DNA of 64,000 bases from Desulfobacteraceae bacterium (GTDB lineage Bacteria > Desulfobacterota > Desulfobacteria > Desulfobacterales > Desulfosarcinaceae). The stretch lies in NCBI GenBank assembly GCA_013003715.1, contig JABDIN010000036.1, positions 62,001-126,000 of the forward strand. The letters are read 5' to 3'. The notes beneath the pieces are model-generated. The model saw only the letters and a program-made list of their open reading frames with translations. It ran no database searches and had not been told where the DNA came from. Shown one piece after another: positions 63,695 through 64,000 of the stretch (position 1 is the stretch's first letter; each line of letters starts with the position of its first letter). The position numbers were made by a program, and so were the translations under genes.

Positions 63695-64000
63695 ATGCTA
63701 AAAAAATTACAGCCAATCAATAAGTTGGAGAGCCATTTCAATGAATTGAAATCCGAAGTTGAATACCATACGCGTTTGCAGAATATCACGAACAAGATTC
63801 ATGCGGCGAATAATCTTGACGAGATACTGATTGATTTGAAGAACGATATCACAACCCTGTTCGAGACGGAGCGGATCACCGTGTACGTCGTTGACGGGGT
63901 AAAGCGGGAATTGATATCGAGATTCAAATCCGGTATCGAGATCACGGAAATTCGTATTCCGATTTCCAAAAGCAGTATAGCCGGATATTCCTGTTACTTT
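63695..64000 (+). CDS. GAF-domain protein, 5' part only
   Basis: The gene starts at ATG 63695 (MLKKLQPINKLESHFNELKS) and runs open to the window end, 102 codons. After a coiled-coil-like start, residues ~28-102 look like a GAF domain: LFETERITVYVVDG and ISRFKSGIEITEIRIPIS. In sulfate reducers similar N-termini precede GspE/PilB-type secretion ATPases, but the rest lies outside the window, so this is a guess. Confidence 0.7.
   Translation, partial: MLKKLQPINKLESHFNELKSEVEYHTRLQNITNKIHAANNLDEILIDLKNDITTLFETERITVYVVDGVKRELISRFKSGIEITEIRIPISKSSIAGYSCYF

Overview
The window reads as a chromosomal segment of a Gram-negative anaerobe of the Desulfobacterota, most like the Desulfobacteraceae/Desulfosarcinaceae sulfate reducers. 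This is inferred from the gene families together: an RpoH-type sigma factor, NtrC-type and PhoB/PhoR-type two-component systems, an NDP-forming acyl-CoA synthetase, an archaemetzincin, a lipoate-site-less GcvH-like protein, a Mrp-type Fe-S ATPase, a UPF0280 protein, LapA, and a PfaA/PfaD-type lipid or polyketide synthase. There is no rRNA, CRISPR array, transposase or phage gene. One tRNA-Arg(TCT) is present.

Layout. 0.4-3.3 kb: a DEAD-box helicase fused to a DEDD exonuclease (MrfA-MrfB type). 3.3-10.4 kb: a compact minus-strand operon, queE-queC-glycosyltransferase-HAD-DUF89-like-metallophosphoesterase-ParB/RAM. 10.7-14.9 kb: manA, an acyl-CoA synthetase (NDP-forming) and a crotonase. 15-19 kb: a small hypothetical gene, a diguanylate cyclase response regulator with a Cys-rich partner, and a PlsC+GNAT acyltransferase of ornithine-lipid (OlsF) type. 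19.4-22.3 kb: wreckage of phoU and of a solute-binding protein gene beside intact phoR and phoB. 22.3-27.3 kb: a sigma-54 circuit made of a cytosolic PAS histidine kinase, an NtrC-type regulator and an archaemetzincin on one strand, facing a GcvH-like target gene with a near-consensus -24/-12 promoter and a cluster of palindromic boxes. 27.7-37.3 kb: a one-module PKS/fatty-acid synthase (KS-AT-ACP-ACP-KR-DH), an FAH-family hydrolase, a divergent HTH regulator and a PfaD-like enoyl reductase. 37.5-42.3 kb: a Xer recombinase, a hotdog thioesterase and a recC without recB/recD beside it. 42.4-48.4 kb: FHA, PP2C phosphatase, S1C protease, Ser/Thr kinase and redoxin-TPR-CsgG-like genes. 48.6-52.6 kb: tRNA-Arg, rpoH, a TPR lipoprotein, a DUF4292/LolB-like lipoprotein and a Mut7-C remnant. 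52.6-64 kb: mrp, RimK-like, dGTPase, UPF0280, lapA, mutS, AMIN/amidase_3, crotonase, ACT protein, a small membrane protein and the start of a GAF protein.

The most interesting material is: (i) the small Pfa-like synthase with two almost identical ACP repeats and its divergent regulator; (ii) the sigma-54/archaemetzincin/GcvH-like circuit with visible operators; (iii) the operon carrying three unlike phosphatase-fold proteins, a glycosyltransferase and a ParB/RAM protein behind the queuosine genes; (iv) the phospho-signalling/protease/TPR cluster; (v) nested perfect inverted repeats between the crotonase and ACT genes; (vi) gene fossils (phoU, solute-binding protein, Mut7-C). All function calls come from reading motifs by eye; no database search was possible.
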